From Nocardia brasiliensis (GTDB lineage: Bacteria; Actinomycetota; Actinomycetes; Mycobacteriales; Mycobacteriaceae), in contig NZ_CP046171.1 of NCBI RefSeq assembly GCF_011801125.1, positions 2,604,001 through 2,668,000 of the forward strand: a stretch of 64,000 nt of DNA, written 5' to 3'. The translations under genes and the position numbers were made by a program. This document shows, in pieces, positions 17,144-28,919 of the stretch. Within the stretch, counting starts at the first letter, position 1. Each line of letters begins with the position of its first letter. The notes beneath the pieces are model-generated. The model was not told where the DNA came from, did not search any database, and worked only from the letters and a program-made list of their open reading frames with translations.

Positions 17144-18895
17144 GTGCGTAACCACCGCAAGTGCCTCGCCCTGTTCGCCGCACCCGCGCTCGTGCTCGCG
17201 GCCTGCTCGTCCGGACCGGACCAGCCCGACACGGTCGCCGGCCAGTTCGCCGACGCGCTGAACCGCGACGATGTCGCCGCGGCGGCCAACCTGACCGACG
17301 ATCCCGCGAAGGCCACCGACGCCCTCGGCAAGCTCTACGACGGCCTGGGCAAGGAGGTGCGCTTCGATGTCCGTTCGATCGACAAGGGCTCCTTCACCTT
17401 GGCCGCGACCTGGAAGCTCGGCAAGGACGGCAAGTCCGAGTGGACCTACACCACCACCGGCACCGCGAACGATCGCGGCGACGGCTGGAAGATCGCCTGG
17501 AATCCGGACACGGTCGCGCCCGGCCTCGCGGCCGGGCCGCTGACCTACAGCCCGGTCTACCCGCAGCCGGCCCGGGTGCTCGATGCCAGCGGGGGCGATC
17601 TGATGACCCAGCAGGTGGTCACGCTGGTGAACGTGAGCCCCGGCGCGGACACCGGCGCGCTGGCCGGGCTGCTCGGACCGATCTCGCCCGGTATCACGGC
17701 CGCCTCGCTGCAGTCGGAACTCGCTGCGGCGCAGGGCAAACCGATCACCGCGATCAGTCTGCGCGACGCCGACATCGCGCCGATCCAGGCGCAGCTCGCC
17801 GCGTTACCGGGCGTTACGCTCGCGCCGCAGACCAGGCTGCTCACCACGGACAAGGCGCTGTCCTCGCCAGTGCTGTCCGGACTCACCGAGCTGTGGCAGC
17901 AGAGCGCCGAGGAGAACGCGGGCTGGGCGGTGCGCGCGCAAACCGCGGACGGCACCGAGCGGGTCGCCGGTCAAGAGGCGAAGCCGACCACCGATATCGC
18001 CACCACCCTGAACATCGACCTGCAGCAGGCGGCCGAGGCGGCGCTGGCGCCGATCACCCAGCCCGCCGCGATCGTCGCCCTGCAGCCCTCCACCGGCAAT
18101 GTCGTCGCGGTCGCGCAGAACGAGGCCGCCGACGAGCAGGGCCCGATCGCACTCACCGGTCTGTATCCGCCCGGCTCGACCTTCAAGACGGTGACCGTCT
18201 CGGCCGCGCTGGAGGCGGGCGCGGTGACCCCGGACACGGTGCTGCCGTGCCCCGGTGTGGCGACCATCGAGGGCAGGCGCATCCCCAACGACAACAACTT
18301 CGACCTCGGGTCGGTGCCGCTGCACACCGCGTTCGCGCGTTCGTGCAACACCACGATGGGCGCGCTCGCGGTGCGGCTGCCCGCCGACGCGCTGACCAAC
18401 GCCGCGGCCCAGCTCGGCCTCGGCATCGACTACGTCACACCGGGTTTGACCACCGTCACCGGCAAGGTGCCGCCCGCCGACACCCCGGCCCTGCGGGTCG
18501 AATCCGCCATCGGCCAAGGAAAAGTCACCGCGACCCCGTTCGGCATGGCATTGGTCGCCGCGTCGATCGCGCACGGTTCGACGCCGGCGCCCGCGATCGT
18601 CAAGGGCAAGCCCGCCACCGCGGACAAGACGCCCGCACCGTTGCCCGCCGCGGTCGCCGAGCAGGTCAAGGCGATGATGCGGGAGACCGTGACCGCGGGC
18701 ACAGCCACGCAGCTGCGGGATATTCCCGGACTGCTCGGCAAGACCGGCACCGCGGAGTTCATCGACGACAAGCACGCGCACGGCTGGTTCGTCGGGATCG
18801 CCGATGACCTGGCGTTTGCCGTGTTCGTCAACGACGCCAACAGTTCTGGTCCCGCGGTCGACGCGGCGGGTCGGATGCTGCGCGCCGTGCGGTAG
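17144..18895 (+). CDS. Lipoprotein penicillin-binding protein (class B transpeptidase)
   Basis: 583 aa. A lipobox LAAC (Cys21) anchors it outside the membrane. Residues about 25-130 form an NTF2/MecA-N-like domain, then a PBP dimer region, then the transpeptidase with SxxK at Ser345-Lys348 (STFK), SCN at 400-402 and KTG at 533-535. All three active-site motifs are intact, so it should cross-link peptidoglycan and bind beta-lactams. It resembles the lipoprotein PBP Rv2864c of M. tuberculosis. GTG 17144 has a TACAGT box 7 bases upstream. A Ser/Thr kinase gene follows. Confidence 0.9.
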   Translation: MRNHRKCLALFAAPALVLAACSSGPDQPDTVAGQFADALNRDDVAAAANLTDDPAKATDALGKLYDGLGKEVRFDVRSIDKGSFTLAATWKLGKDGKSEWTYTTTGTANDRGDGWKIAWNPDTVAPGLAAGPLTYSPVYPQPARVLDASGGDLMTQQVVTLVNVSPGADTGALAGLLGPISPGITAASLQSELAAAQGKPITAISLRDADIAPIQAQLAALPGVTLAPQTRLLTTDKALSSPVLSGLTELWQQSAEENAGWAVRAQTADGTERVAGQEAKPTTDIATTLNIDLQQAAEAALAPITQPAAIVALQPSTGNVVAVAQNEAADEQGPIALTGLYPPGSTFKTVTVSAALEAGAVTPDTVLPCPGVATIEGRRIPNDNNFDLGSVPLHTAFARSCNTTMGALAVRLPADALTNAAAQLGLGIDYVTPGLTTVTGKVPPADTPALRVESAIGQGKVTATPFGMALVAASIAHGSTPAPAIVKGKPATADKTPAPLPAAVAEQVKAMMRETVTAGTATQLRDIPGLLGKTGTAEFIDDKHAHGWFVGIADDLAFAVFVNDANSSGPAVDAAGRMLRAVR

Positions 18896-18952
18896 ATCCG
18901 GCGCCGCGCTACGCGCGCACAATTCGCCCATGCTGAGGAGCGCGGAAGTTCG

Positions 18953-20641
18953 GTGGCCAGCTACACTCGTCCCCGGACCGCGTCTGTAAGCAATATGCGG
19001 GATGTCACGATTTCGAGAAGGTTCGGAGTAGGCGCCATCGATACCGGTCAGTTGATCGCGGAGCACTACCGCCTGGTCGAGCGGATTGGTAGCGGCGGCA
19101 CAGGCGTGGTTTGGCGTGCCATCGATGAGCGCCTGCAACGCTCGGTGGCCGTCAAGCAGATCCATATCAAGCCGAGCCTGCCCGAGGCCGAGCGTGATGT
19201 GGTGCGCCAACGTGCGATCCGGGAGGCCCGCAACGCCGCCCGCTTCCAGCATCCCAATGCGATCGTCGTGTTCGACATCACCGAGCATCAGGGCGACCCC
19301 TGCCTGGTGATGGAGTACCTGAAATCCAACAGCCTGGCCGCGGTGCTCTCCACCCAGGGCCCGCTGCCGCTGACCCATGTCGCGCGCATCGGCGAGCAGG
19401 TCGCCTCGGCGTTGATCGCCGCGCACCAGGCGGGCATCGTGCACCGGGACGTCAAGCCGGGCAACATCTTGCTCGACGATCACGGCACCGTGAAGATCAC
19501 CGACTTCGGCATCTCGCGGGCCGCGGGCGATGTCACGCTCACCGAGACCGGCCTGATCTGCGGTACCGCCGCCTACCTCGCGCCGGAGATGGCGCGCGGC
19601 GCCGATCCGACCCCCGCCTCGGACGTGTTCGCCTTGGGGGCAACGCTTTTCCACGCGCTGGAGGGCGAGCCGCCCTACGGCGCGAACGCCAACCCGCTCG
19701 CGGTGCTCTACGCCGCCGCGAACGGTCAGGTCAGTGAACCGCGAAACGCCGGTCCGGCAACGGATTTCCTGCTCGACCTGCTCAGCCCGGACCCGCAGGA
19801 GCGGCCGACCATGCGCGCGGCGCTCGACCACCTCGCCGCCTTCGCCGACTCCGGCCCCGCGCCGGTGGCCGCCGGATTCGTCCCAGCCAGTGAGGCTTTC
19901 GCGCGGCGCCGCAACGGCGCGCCGGAGTCGGCGACGCGCGCGCTGCGTCCGTCGGCGGCCGCGGGCGCCACGCACAACCCGACCGAGCGCCAACTTCCGC
20001 CGGAGCGCCAGCACCTGCCCGACCGGCAGGCCAGGCCGCGGCCCGCGCCGCGTCCGGCGCAGCACAACACCGCGGCGCACCCGCGCACCGCGACCCAGCC
20101 GCGACCGGTGCCGCGCAAGTCCGGCAGCAAGCGCAAGGCCGTGCTGGTCGGCGCGCTGATCGGCGGAATCATCGCCGCGGTGGCGGTGAGCATCGCCGCG
20201 ATGTCCCGTGAGGACGCGAACCAGCCTGCGGTGCAGGCGAACCCGCCGACGTCGAGCGTGTCCTCCGGTCGCCCGGGGACGTCGACGCCGTCCGGTCCGG
20301 TGGGGCAGACGCCGAGCGAGGGCACGGTGAACGAGGGAGCCGCCGCCCAGCTGGTGGTGCAGTTCTACAACAATGCGGGTTCCTCTTGGTCGCTGCTCAC
20401 CCCGGCAGCACAGAAGGTTTACGGCAGCGAGTCGCAGTATCGCCAGTATTGGGACACGCACACCATCGACACCTTCGCCAGCATCGCCAGGGAAGGTGCC
20501 AACAAGTCCGACGGCGCCCTGGACATCAAACTGGCCAGCCTCGTCGTCGACGGCCAGAGCAAGCCGCTGATCCTGCGCGTCGTCGACCGCGGCGGCAAGC
20601 TCATGATCGACAGCGACACCCGATTCCCCACCGCCGGCTGA
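18953..20641 (+). CDS. Membrane receptor-type serine/threonine protein kinase
   Basis: 562 aa. The N-terminal kinase domain (about residues 30-290) is complete: glycine loop IGSGGTGVVW, lysine in VAVKQI, catalytic HRDVKPGN (Asp166), DFG in ITDFGIS and PE in YLAPEM. A Pro/Arg-rich juxtamembrane linker leads to one transmembrane helix (about 396-417) and an outside domain of about 120 residues resembling NTF2-like folds, absent PASTA repeats. It follows the PBP gene, hinting at a cell-wall role (inference). The start may instead be ATG 18995; GAGGAG/GGAAG before GTG 18953 favours the longer form. Confidence 0.87.
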   Translation: MASYTRPRTASVSNMRDVTISRRFGVGAIDTGQLIAEHYRLVERIGSGGTGVVWRAIDERLQRSVAVKQIHIKPSLPEAERDVVRQRAIREARNAARFQHPNAIVVFDITEHQGDPCLVMEYLKSNSLAAVLSTQGPLPLTHVARIGEQVASALIAAHQAGIVHRDVKPGNILLDDHGTVKITDFGISRAAGDVTLTETGLICGTAAYLAPEMARGADPTPASDVFALGATLFHALEGEPPYGANANPLAVLYAAANGQVSEPRNAGPATDFLLDLLSPDPQERPTMRAALDHLAAFADSGPAPVAAGFVPASEAFARRRNGAPESATRALRPSAAAGATHNPTERQLPPERQHLPDRQARPRPAPRPAQHNTAAHPRTATQPRPVPRKSGSKRKAVLVGALIGGIIAAVAVSIAAMSREDANQPAVQANPPTSSVSSGRPGTSTPSGPVGQTPSEGTVNEGAAAQLVVQFYNNAGSSWSLLTPAAQKVYGSESQYRQYWDTHTIDTFASIAREGANKSDGALDIKLASLVVDGQSKPLILRVVDRGGKLMIDSDTRFPTAG

Positions 20642-20754
20642 CCGGACGTGCGCCCGGCGCACGGTCGCTACCGGTGAGCTGCGCCGAGACGCCGGCGCGG
20701 TATCGCGCCGCGCGGCTGAGCGGACCGGGGGGATAACGGGTGGCGTGCGCCCAT

Positions 20755-20792
20755 TAGGCTGGTAGCTGCAACTTTCCTGTTGCGGATCAGCT
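20755..20792 (+). promoter_or_regulatory. his operon promoter and leader hairpin
   Basis: A TAGGCT -10 box (20755-20760) puts the mRNA start near 20767, leaving a leader of about 45 bases. In it GCAAC (20768-20772) pairs with GTTGC (20779-20783), and flanking AGCT sequences can extend the stem. No His-codon leader peptide is seen. Confidence 0.4.
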
Positions 20793-20813
20793 GAAGACAA
20801 GGATCGCCACCAC

Positions 20814-23358
<2,545 letters not shown>

Positions 23359-23378
23359 ATCCGCCTGTGGAGGAAGCA

Positions 23379-23996
23379 ATGACGAACCGAACCGCGCGGG
23401 TGGAGCGCATCACCAAGGAATCCAGCATCGTGGTGGAGCTGGACCTCGACGGCACCGGCAAGACCGAGATCGCCACCGGCGTCCCGTTCTACGACCACAT
23501 GCTGACCGCGCTCGGCGCCCACGCCAGCTTCGATCTGACCGTGCGGGCCGAGGGCGATATCGAGATCGAGGCGCACCACACCGTCGAGGACACCGCGATC
23601 GTGTTCGGCCAGGCGCTGGGAAAGGCGTTGGGGGACAAGGCCGGTATCCGCCGCTTCGGTGACGCCTACATCCCCATGGACGAGACTCTGGCGCACGCCG
23701 CGGTCGACGTGTCCGGCCGGCCGTACTGCGTGCACACCGGCGAGCCGGAGCACCTGCTGCACGCGGTGATTCCGGGATCTGGCCCCGGCGCGCCGTACTC
23801 GACGGTGCTGAACCGGCACGTCTTCGAGTCGATCGCGTTGAACGCGCGGATCGCGCTGCACGTCCGCGTGCTCTACGGCCGCGACCAGCACCACGTCACC
23901 GAGGCCGAGTTCAAGGCGGTGGCCCGGGCGCTGCGCGCCGCCGTCGAGATCGATCCGCGGGTGCAGGGCGTGCCGTCCACCAAGGGGACGCTGTGA
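23379..23996 (+). CDS. hisB: Imidazoleglycerol-phosphate dehydratase
   Basis: 205 aa, monofunctional dehydratase (no phosphatase domain, as usual in actinobacteria). Metal-binding motifs are intact: [33 protein letters not shown] and [18 protein letters not shown] 23379 has a GGAGGAAG site 5 bases upstream; an ATG at 23355 overlapping the hisC stop would add 8 residues. The stop overlaps the hisH start (GTGA). Confidence 0.96.
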   Translation: MTNRTARVERITKESSIVVELDLDGTGKTEIATGVPFYDHMLTALGAHASFDLTVRAEGDIEIEAHHTVEDTAIVFGQALGKALGDKAGIRRFGDAYIPMDETLAHAAVDVSGRPYCVHTGEPEHLLHAVIPGSGPGAPYSTVLNRHVFESIALNARIALHVRVLYGRDQHHVTEAEFKAVARALRAAVEIDPRVQGVPSTKGTL

Positions 23997-24628
23997 GCCT
24001 GAAATCTGTTGCGCTGCTGGACTACGGGTCCGGGAACCTGCACTCCGCCGAGCGGGCGCTGGTGCGCGCGGGCGCCAAGGTCGAGGTGACGGCCGATCCC
24101 GAGATCGCCTTGGCCGCCGATGGTCTCGTGGTGCCCGGGGTCGGTGCGTATGCCGCCTGTATGGCGGGGCTGCGCGCGGTGCGCGGTGAGCGGATGATCG
24201 GTCAGCGGCTCGCCGGCGGCAGGCCGGTGCTCGGCATCTGTGTCGGCATGCAGATCCTGTTCGAGCGCGGGGTCGAGTTCGGGGTGGAGACCGAGGGCTG
24301 CGCCGAATGGCCCGGCACCGTCGAGCGATTGGCCGCACCCGTGCTGCCGCACATGGGCTGGAACACCGTCGCCGCGCCCGCCGACAGCATGCTGTTCGCC
24401 GGAATGGACGCCGACACCCGCTTCTACTTCGTGCACTCCTACGCCGCACAGACCTGGGAGCTGCCGCCCGGCCAGCATTTCGCGGAGCCGAAACTCACCT
24501 GGGCCGAGCACGGCGTGCCGTTCCTCGCCGCGGTGGAGAACGGGGCGCTCTCGGCGACCCAGTTCCACCCCGAGAAGTCCGGCGACGCCGGCGCCCAGCT
24601 GCTGCGCAACTGGGTGCTGTCGCTTTAG
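23993..24628 (+). CDS. hisH: Imidazole glycerol phosphate synthase, glutaminase subunit
   Basis: 211 aa. Releases ammonia from glutamine and feeds it to HisF. Catalytic cysteine lies in [11 protein letters not shown], and the His-Glu pair in TQFHPEKSG; the N-terminal DYGSGNLHS is typical. GTG 23993 overlaps the hisB stop. Its partner hisF is 2.8 kb downstream, beyond a secreted protein gene, a MarR gene, hisA and impA. Confidence 0.96.
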   Translation: MSLKSVALLDYGSGNLHSAERALVRAGAKVEVTADPEIALAADGLVVPGVGAYAACMAGLRAVRGERMIGQRLAGGRPVLGICVGMQILFERGVEFGVETEGCAEWPGTVERLAAPVLPHMGWNTVAAPADSMLFAGMDADTRFYFVHSYAAQTWELPPGQHFAEPKLTWAEHGVPFLAAVENGALSATQFHPEKSGDAGAQLLRNWVLSL

Positions 24629-24637
24629 CCCTGGGGG

Positions 24638-25099
24638 TCAGTCGGTCTCGGCCCGGTTGACCAGCCACCGGCCGTCCACGTTCACGACGGTGACCAGCAG
24701 CGAGAGCTTGTTGGTCTTGGGCAGGCCCGCGGTGGCGTCGCTGGTGGTGGTCTGCACGACGGTGAGGGTCACGTCGGCCTGGTTCGCGTCGCCGGAGACG
24801 ACGCGGCAGTCCACCGAATTGACCTCCGCCCTGGTGTGATTGGCGGCGAGCTCGGCCTGGATCGTCGGCTGGGCCTGCTCGAATTGGTCCCGGAAGTCGC
24901 CGACGGTGACCTCGCGCATGCCCGACACGTGCGCGCCGAAGTCCGCGTAGTCGTATGTGCCTGCGATGCGGCCGAACTCGCACCCGGCCAGCCTGGCCTG
25001 CTCGGGTGCGGCGGCCGCGGCGGTCGGCGCGGCGGCGATGCCCGCCAGGCAGCAGGCCGCCGAGAGGGTGGACAGGGCGGCAAGAGTCGAGCGTGACAT
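24638..25099 (-). CDS. Secreted Mce-associated-like (NTF2-fold) protein
   Basis: 153 aa. Signal peptide of about 33 residues with a hydrophobic core and AAAAAPEQA cleavage region. The mature part (a FRDQFEQAQPTIQ helix, then alternating beta strands ending DGRWLVNRAETD) has the pattern of Mce-associated proteins of mycobacteria and Nocardia, which have an NTF2-like fold. Two cysteines (GCEFGR, DCRVV) may form a disulfide. It lies antisense between hisH and hisA, so it interrupts the cluster. Function unknown. Confidence 0.6.
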   Translation of the reverse strand: MSRSTLAALSTLSAACCLAGIAAAPTAAAAAPEQARLAGCEFGRIAGTYDYADFGAHVSGMREVTVGDFRDQFEQAQPTIQAELAANHTRAEVNSVDCRVVSGDANQADVTLTVVQTTTSDATAGLPKTNKLSLLVTVVNVDGRWLVNRAETD

Positions 25100-25290
25100 A
25101 CGGGAACCCCAAGGGAGAGTACGGAATAGGCGATCGGAGTGAGCGCCGAGCCGAGACACTACCGGGCCGAGAGCCGCCGCGCCGGGTGCTCGGCGTAGCG
25201 CACCGCGCCCGCCATGCGCGCGCACGCTGATCCACGCGAGTGCCCCGCCTCGGCTCGGTCGATCCCGTGGTGGGTGCTGCCGGCACGGGC

Positions 25291-25296
25291 TACATT
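25291..25296 (+). promoter_or_regulatory. Leaderless -10 box for the MarR gene
   Basis: TACATT followed by 7 bases and ATG 25304, giving a transcript that begins at the start codon. Confidence 0.55.
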
Positions 25297-25303
25297 GGCC
25301 GTC

Positions 25304-25759
25304 ATGGCGATCGCGCGCGACGGGGCGCCGGACAGGCTCGGGGCTATGCCGACACGACTGCTCGATCAAGTCGCGCTGCTGGCCAATCGGGCCGCGGAGC
25401 GAGCTCTGACCAGTACCGGCTCGCGGCGGCACCACTACGCGCTGCTCGCGGTGCTGGGTGAGACGGGCGCCGCGGGCCAGGCCGAAATCGGCAGGCGCAC
25501 CAGGATCGACCGCAGCGACATCGTCACCACGGTCAACGAACTGGTCGCGCGCGGCTTCGTGGAACGCGGCCCGGACCCGGGCGATCGCCGCCGCAAGATC
25601 GTCACGTTGACCGCGGCGGGCGCGGCGCACCTCGCCGAACTGGACCGCCGGCTCGCCGGTGCGCAGGACGAACTGCTCACCGGGCTGGCCCCCACCGAAC
25701 GCGCCGAACTCGTCCGGCTGCTCACCCACATCCTCGATCGGCACCACCCGCCGCGCTGA
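25304..25759 (+). CDS. MarR family transcriptional regulator
   Basis: 151 aa. A winged HTH spans about residues 45-110: HYALLAVLGETGAAGQAEIG, RTRIDRSDIVTTVNELVARG and the wing ERGPDPGDRRRKIVTLT. Regulators of this kind usually sense small phenolics or oxidants. ATG 25304 is leaderless; the longer frame from 25214 is not needed. It diverges from the secreted protein gene across a 204-nt gap, which may hold its target site, but I saw no clean palindrome there. Confidence 0.8.
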   Translation: MAIARDGAPDRLGAMPTRLLDQVALLANRAAERALTSTGSRRHHYALLAVLGETGAAGQAEIGRRTRIDRSDIVTTVNELVARGFVERGPDPGDRRRKIVTLTAAGAAHLAELDRRLAGAQDELLTGLAPTERAELVRLLTHILDRHHPPR

Positions 25760-25810
25760 CCGGCACGGCTATTCCCGCAGGCCGGAGGTGGGGCGCGCAG
25801 ACCGAACGAC

Positions 25811-25816
25811 TAGGCT
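25811..25816 (+). promoter_or_regulatory. -10 box driving the repeat ORF and hisA
   Basis: TAGGCT ends 7 bases before the GTG (25824) of the 81-nt repeat ORF, so the transcript should start at that GTG. Confidence 0.65.
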
Positions 25817-25823
25817 GCCTGGA

Positions 25824-25904
25824 GTGAGTGAGCGGAGCGAACCAACCATCAACGCGGCGTCGCGGACAGTGACGAAGCCGAGCCTCGGCGAGGCGCTGTC
25901 GTGA
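25824..25904 (+). repeat. MIRU-like coding repeat, copy C (leaderless, leads into hisA)
   Basis: Open frame of exactly 81 nt ([14 protein letters not shown] then 12 more residues). The TGA overlaps the hisA GTG as GTGA. Unlike copies A and B no gene stop lies at its start; instead a -10 box 7 bases upstream makes it the first translated frame of the hisA transcript. Confidence 0.85.
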
Positions 25905-26632
25905 GTCTTGTACTGCTGCCCGCGGTCGATGTCGCCAACGGTGAGGCTGTGCGCCTCGTGCAGGGCGAGGCCGGGAGCGAGACCAGCTACGGTTCGCCCC
26001 GTGAGGCGGCGCTGGCCTGGCAAGAGGCGGGCGCGGAGTGGGTCCATCTGGTCGACCTCGACGCGGCGTTCGGGCGCGGCTCGAACCGGGAACTGCTCGC
26101 CGAGGTCGTCGGCGAGCTCGACGTCAAGGTGGAGCTGTCCGGCGGAATCCGCGACGACGATTCGCTGGCCGCGGCGCTGGCCACCGGTTGCCACCGGGTG
26201 AACCTCGGCACGGCCGCACTGGAGGATCCGGTCTGGTGCGCCAAGGCCATCGCCCAGCACGGTGAGCGGATCGCGGTCGGTCTGGACGTGCGCATCATCG
26301 ACGGCGAGCACCGGCTGCGCGGCCGCGGCTGGGTCAGCGACGGCGGCGATCTGTGGGAGGTGCTCGAGCGCCTGGAACGCGACGGCTGCACCCGCTACGT
26401 GGTCACCGACGTCACCAAGGACGGCACCCTGACCGGTCCGAACCTGGATCTGCTTCGCGAGGTCTGCGCCGCGACCGACGCGCCGGTCATCGCCTCCGGT
26501 GGCGTGTCCACCATCGACGACCTGATCGCGATCGCCGAGCTGGTGCCCGATGGTGTCGAGGGCTCGATCGTCGGCAAGGCGCTCTACGCGGGCCGGTTCA
26601 CCCTGCCCGAGGCGCTGGCCGCGGTGAGATGA
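25901..26632 (+). CDS. priA: Phosphoribosyl isomerase A (HisA/PriA)
   Basis: 243 aa beta/alpha barrel. Isomerises ProFAR in histidine synthesis. In actinobacteria the enzyme (PriA) usually also isomerises phosphoribosyl anthranilate for tryptophan. That fits here because no trpF is present among the trp genes. Barrel motifs are visible: [15 protein letters not shown] with the catalytic Asp, [24 protein letters not shown] and [12 protein letters not shown] 25901 is coupled to the preceding repeat ORF. Its stop overlaps the impA start. Confidence 0.94.
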   Translation: MSLVLLPAVDVANGEAVRLVQGEAGSETSYGSPREAALAWQEAGAEWVHLVDLDAAFGRGSNRELLAEVVGELDVKVELSGGIRDDDSLAAALATGCHRVNLGTAALEDPVWCAKAIAQHGERIAVGLDVRIIDGEHRLRGRGWVSDGGDLWEVLERLERDGCTRYVVTDVTKDGTLTGPNLDLLREVCAATDAPVIASGGVSTIDDLIAIAELVPDGVEGSIVGKALYAGRFTLPEALAAVR

Positions 26633-27459
26633 GCCAGGCTTCCCCGCTGCCCGACCTTTCGGCGCTGCTCGGTATCGCGCGCGAAATCCTCGACTCGGTC
26701 GCCTCGCGCTTCGTCGAGGGGGTCGGCGCGCCGAGCGCGGTGACCAAGGGGCGCAACGACTTCGCCACCGAGCTCGATCTGGAGCTGGAGCGCACCATCT
26801 CGGCGCAGCTGGAGCAGCGCACCGGAATCGGGGTGCACGGCGAGGAATTCGGCGGTCCCGACCTGGTCTCGGGCACCGCCTGGGTGCTCGATCCGATCGA
26901 CGGCACCTTCAATTACTCGGCCGGGCACCCGCTTTCGGGCATGCTGCTGGCCTTGGTGCACGAGGGCGAGCCGGTGCTCGGCCTCACCTGGCTTCCGCTG
27001 CTCGGGCAGCGCTACGCGGCGCAGGCGGGCGGCCCGGTGCTGCTGAACGGACAGCCGTTGCCGCCCCTGCCGCACGGCAAGCTCGCCGAGGCGATGATCG
27101 GCTTCGGCGCGTTCAATGTCGATGCGCGGGGCCGGATTCCCGGCCAGTTCCGGTTCGATCTGCTCGGCCCGTTGAGCAGGCTCTCCTCCCGGGTGCGGAT
27201 GCACGGCTCGACGGGCATCGACCTGGCGTTCACCGCCTCCGGGGTGCTCGGCGGCGCGATCGTGTTCGGGCATCACCCCTGGGACAACGCCGCGGGGGTG
27301 GCGCTGATCCGGTCCGCGGGCGGCGTGGTGACCGACTTGGCGGGGGAGCCGTGGACCATCACCTCGGGCTCGGTGCTCGCCGCGGCGCCAGGCGTGCACG
27401 AGGAACTGCTCGAGATGATCTGCACGGTCGCCGATCCGGCGACCGCGGAGGAAGGGTGA
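26629..27459 (+). CDS. impA: Inositol monophosphatase family protein
   Basis: 276 aa. Mg-dependent phosphatase with both family signatures, [13 protein letters not shown] (metal ligands) and [17 protein letters not shown]. In M. tuberculosis the equivalent gene (impA) sits at the same place between hisA and hisF. Possible roles are inositol-phosphate or histidinol-phosphate dephosphorylation. The latter is attractive because hisB here lacks a phosphatase domain and the gene is embedded in the his operon, but it is inference. ATG 26629 overlaps the hisA stop. Confidence 0.9.
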   Translation: MSQASPLPDLSALLGIAREILDSVASRFVEGVGAPSAVTKGRNDFATELDLELERTISAQLEQRTGIGVHGEEFGGPDLVSGTAWVLDPIDGTFNYSAGHPLSGMLLALVHEGEPVLGLTWLPLLGQRYAAQAGGPVLLNGQPLPPLPHGKLAEAMIGFGAFNVDARGRIPGQFRFDLLGPLSRLSSRVRMHGSTGIDLAFTASGVLGGAIVFGHHPWDNAAGVALIRSAGGVVTDLAGEPWTITSGSVLAAAPGVHEELLEMICTVADPATAEEG

Positions 27460-27463
27460 GGCA

Positions 27464-28237
27464 ATGACGTTGGCGGTACGCGTGATTCCGTGTCTGGATG
27501 TCGACGCGGGCCGGGTGGTCAAGGGCGTGAACTTCGAAAACCTGCGTGACGCCGGCGATCCCGTCGAGTTGGCCGCGACCTATGACGCGCAGGGCGCCGA
27601 CGAGCTCACTTTTCTCGACGTCACCGCCTCGACCGGCGATCGCGGCACCATGATCGACGTGGTGACCCGCACCGCGGAGCAGATCTTCATCCCGCTCACC
27701 GTCGGCGGCGGGGTGCGCACCGTCGAGGACGTGGACCGGCTGCTGCGCGCGGGCGCGGACAAGGTGTCGGTGAACACCGCGGCCATCGCGCGACCCGAGG
27801 TGCTGCGCGAGATGTCGGAGCGCTTCGGCTCGCAGTGCATCGTGCTGTCCGTCGACGCCCGCACGGTGCCCGATGGCCAGCCGGCGACGGCGTCGGGCTG
27901 GGAGGTCACCACCCACGGCGGTAAGCGTGGCACCGGTATCGACGCGGTCGAATGGGCCACCCGCGGCGCCGAATTGGGCGTCGGGGAGATTCTGCTGAAC
28001 TCGATGGACGCCGACGGCACCAAGGCCGGTTTCGATCTCGCGATGATCCGGGCCGTGCGGGCCGCCGTCAGCGTGCCGGTGATCGCGTCCGGCGGTGCGG
28101 GCGCCGTGGCGCACTTCGCCCCCGCGGTCCAGGCCGGTGCGGACGCGGTCCTGGCGGCCAGCGTGTTCCACTTCGGCGAACTCACCATCGGCCAGGTCAA
28201 GGATTCGATGCGCGCCGCGGACATCGTCGTCCGCTAG
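27464..28237 (+). CDS. hisF: Imidazole glycerol phosphate synthase, cyclase subunit
   Basis: 257 aa barrel that joins ammonia from HisH with PRFAR to give imidazole glycerol phosphate and AICAR. The barrel motifs [17 protein letters not shown] (catalytic Asp), [38 protein letters not shown] (second catalytic Asp) and IASGGAGA are intact. ATG 27464 follows impA by 4 bases. In mycobacteria hisI follows directly; here a relic, an SMR pair and a MarR gene are interposed. Confidence 0.96.
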   Translation: MTLAVRVIPCLDVDAGRVVKGVNFENLRDAGDPVELAATYDAQGADELTFLDVTASTGDRGTMIDVVTRTAEQIFIPLTVGGGVRTVEDVDRLLRAGADKVSVNTAAIARPEVLREMSERFGSQCIVLSVDARTVPDGQPATASGWEVTTHGGKRGTGIDAVEWATRGAELGVGEILLNSMDADGTKAGFDLAMIRAVRAAVSVPVIASGGAGAVAHFAPAVQAGADAVLAASVFHFGELTIGQVKDSMRAADIVVR

Positions 28238-28266
28238 CCGCCCCGTTGTCGCCTCGCACGAGGTAG

Positions 28267-28497
28267 TTCTACAACGACATTCCGTCCTATCGCCGCTCGA
28301 TCGAGCTCTCCGGGGCCGCACGCGCGGCGGATCTGGTCGCCCTCGGTGACGAGGACGCGATCGCGGCCCGCGTCGCCGAGTACTTCGACGCCGGCGCTAC
28401 GGAGGTCGTGTTCTCCCAAACCGATCTCGGCACACCGGAAGACGAGCAGCGCACCTGGCGGTTGCTGGGGGAGCTGAACCGAGCACGCCCGCGCTGA
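28267..28497 (+). pseudogene. C-terminal relic of an LLM-class F420-dependent oxidoreductase
   Basis: From just after an in-frame TAG at 28264, a 76-codon frame reads FYNDIPSYRRSIELSG, then GDEDAIAARVAEYFDAGATE, VVFSQ and ends WRLLGELNRARPR. This is the C-terminal end of the luciferase-like (LLM) oxidoreductases, normally about 280-300 aa. The rest of the gene is missing and hisF lies immediately upstream, so only a tail remains. No start codon with a ribosome site exists. Confidence 0.7.
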
Positions 28498-28516
28498 AAC
28501 GGTTTACGCCCCAACG

Positions 28517-28558
28517 CACACGACCCGCTCAGCCGGTGGCCGAGCGGGTCGTTGTGTG
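28517..28558. terminator. Bidirectional hairpin terminator
   Basis: CACACGACCCGCTC pairs with GAGCGGGTCGTTGTGTG (one bulged T) across a 10-base loop. It separates the LLM relic (plus) from the SMR gene (minus), whose stop codon is adjacent at 28562. Confidence 0.7.
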
Positions 28559-28561
28559 GGT

Positions 28562-28882
28562 TCAGGCTCCAGCGGCCACCTTGAGCAGCACCGCGCCCGC
28601 GATGATCGCCGCGAAGGACACGACCTTGGGCAGGGTGATCTTCTCGTGGTAGACGAGCGCGCCGAGGATGACGGTGCCGACCGCGCCTACGCCGGTCCAG
28701 ATGGTGTATCCCACACCGACATCCAGCGTGCGCAGCGCCAGGCTCAGCGTGAAGATGCCGCCCGCCGCGGCGAGCACGGTGAAGACCGATGGCCACAGCT
28801 TGGTGAAGCCGTTGGTCGCGTTGGTGCCGAGTGCGAACGCGATCTCGAAGATGATGGCGATGCCGAGGAAGATCCAGGCCAT
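28562..28882 (-). CDS. SMR family small multidrug/guanidinium transporter subunit
   Basis: 106 aa with four membrane helices, the normal SMR size. The essential membrane glutamate is in IIFEIAFAL, and GFTKLWPS and YTIWTGVGAVGTVILG are typical, closer to the SugE/Gdx and paired-SMR types than to EmrE. Encoded 38 bases downstream of a second SMR gene, so the two probably form a heterodimer as in YkkCD or EbrAB. Substrate (guanidinium or cationic drugs) is not resolved. Presumably controlled by the divergent MarR at 29345. Confidence 0.88.
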   Translation of the reverse strand: MAWIFLGIAIIFEIAFALGTNATNGFTKLWPSVFTVLAAAGGIFTLSLALRTLDVGVGYTIWTGVGAVGTVILGALVYHEKITLPKVVSFAAIIAGAVLLKVAAGA

Positions 28883-28919
28883 GACGAAAACTCCTGTGCT
28901 GGTAGTGAAATAGGGGAGA

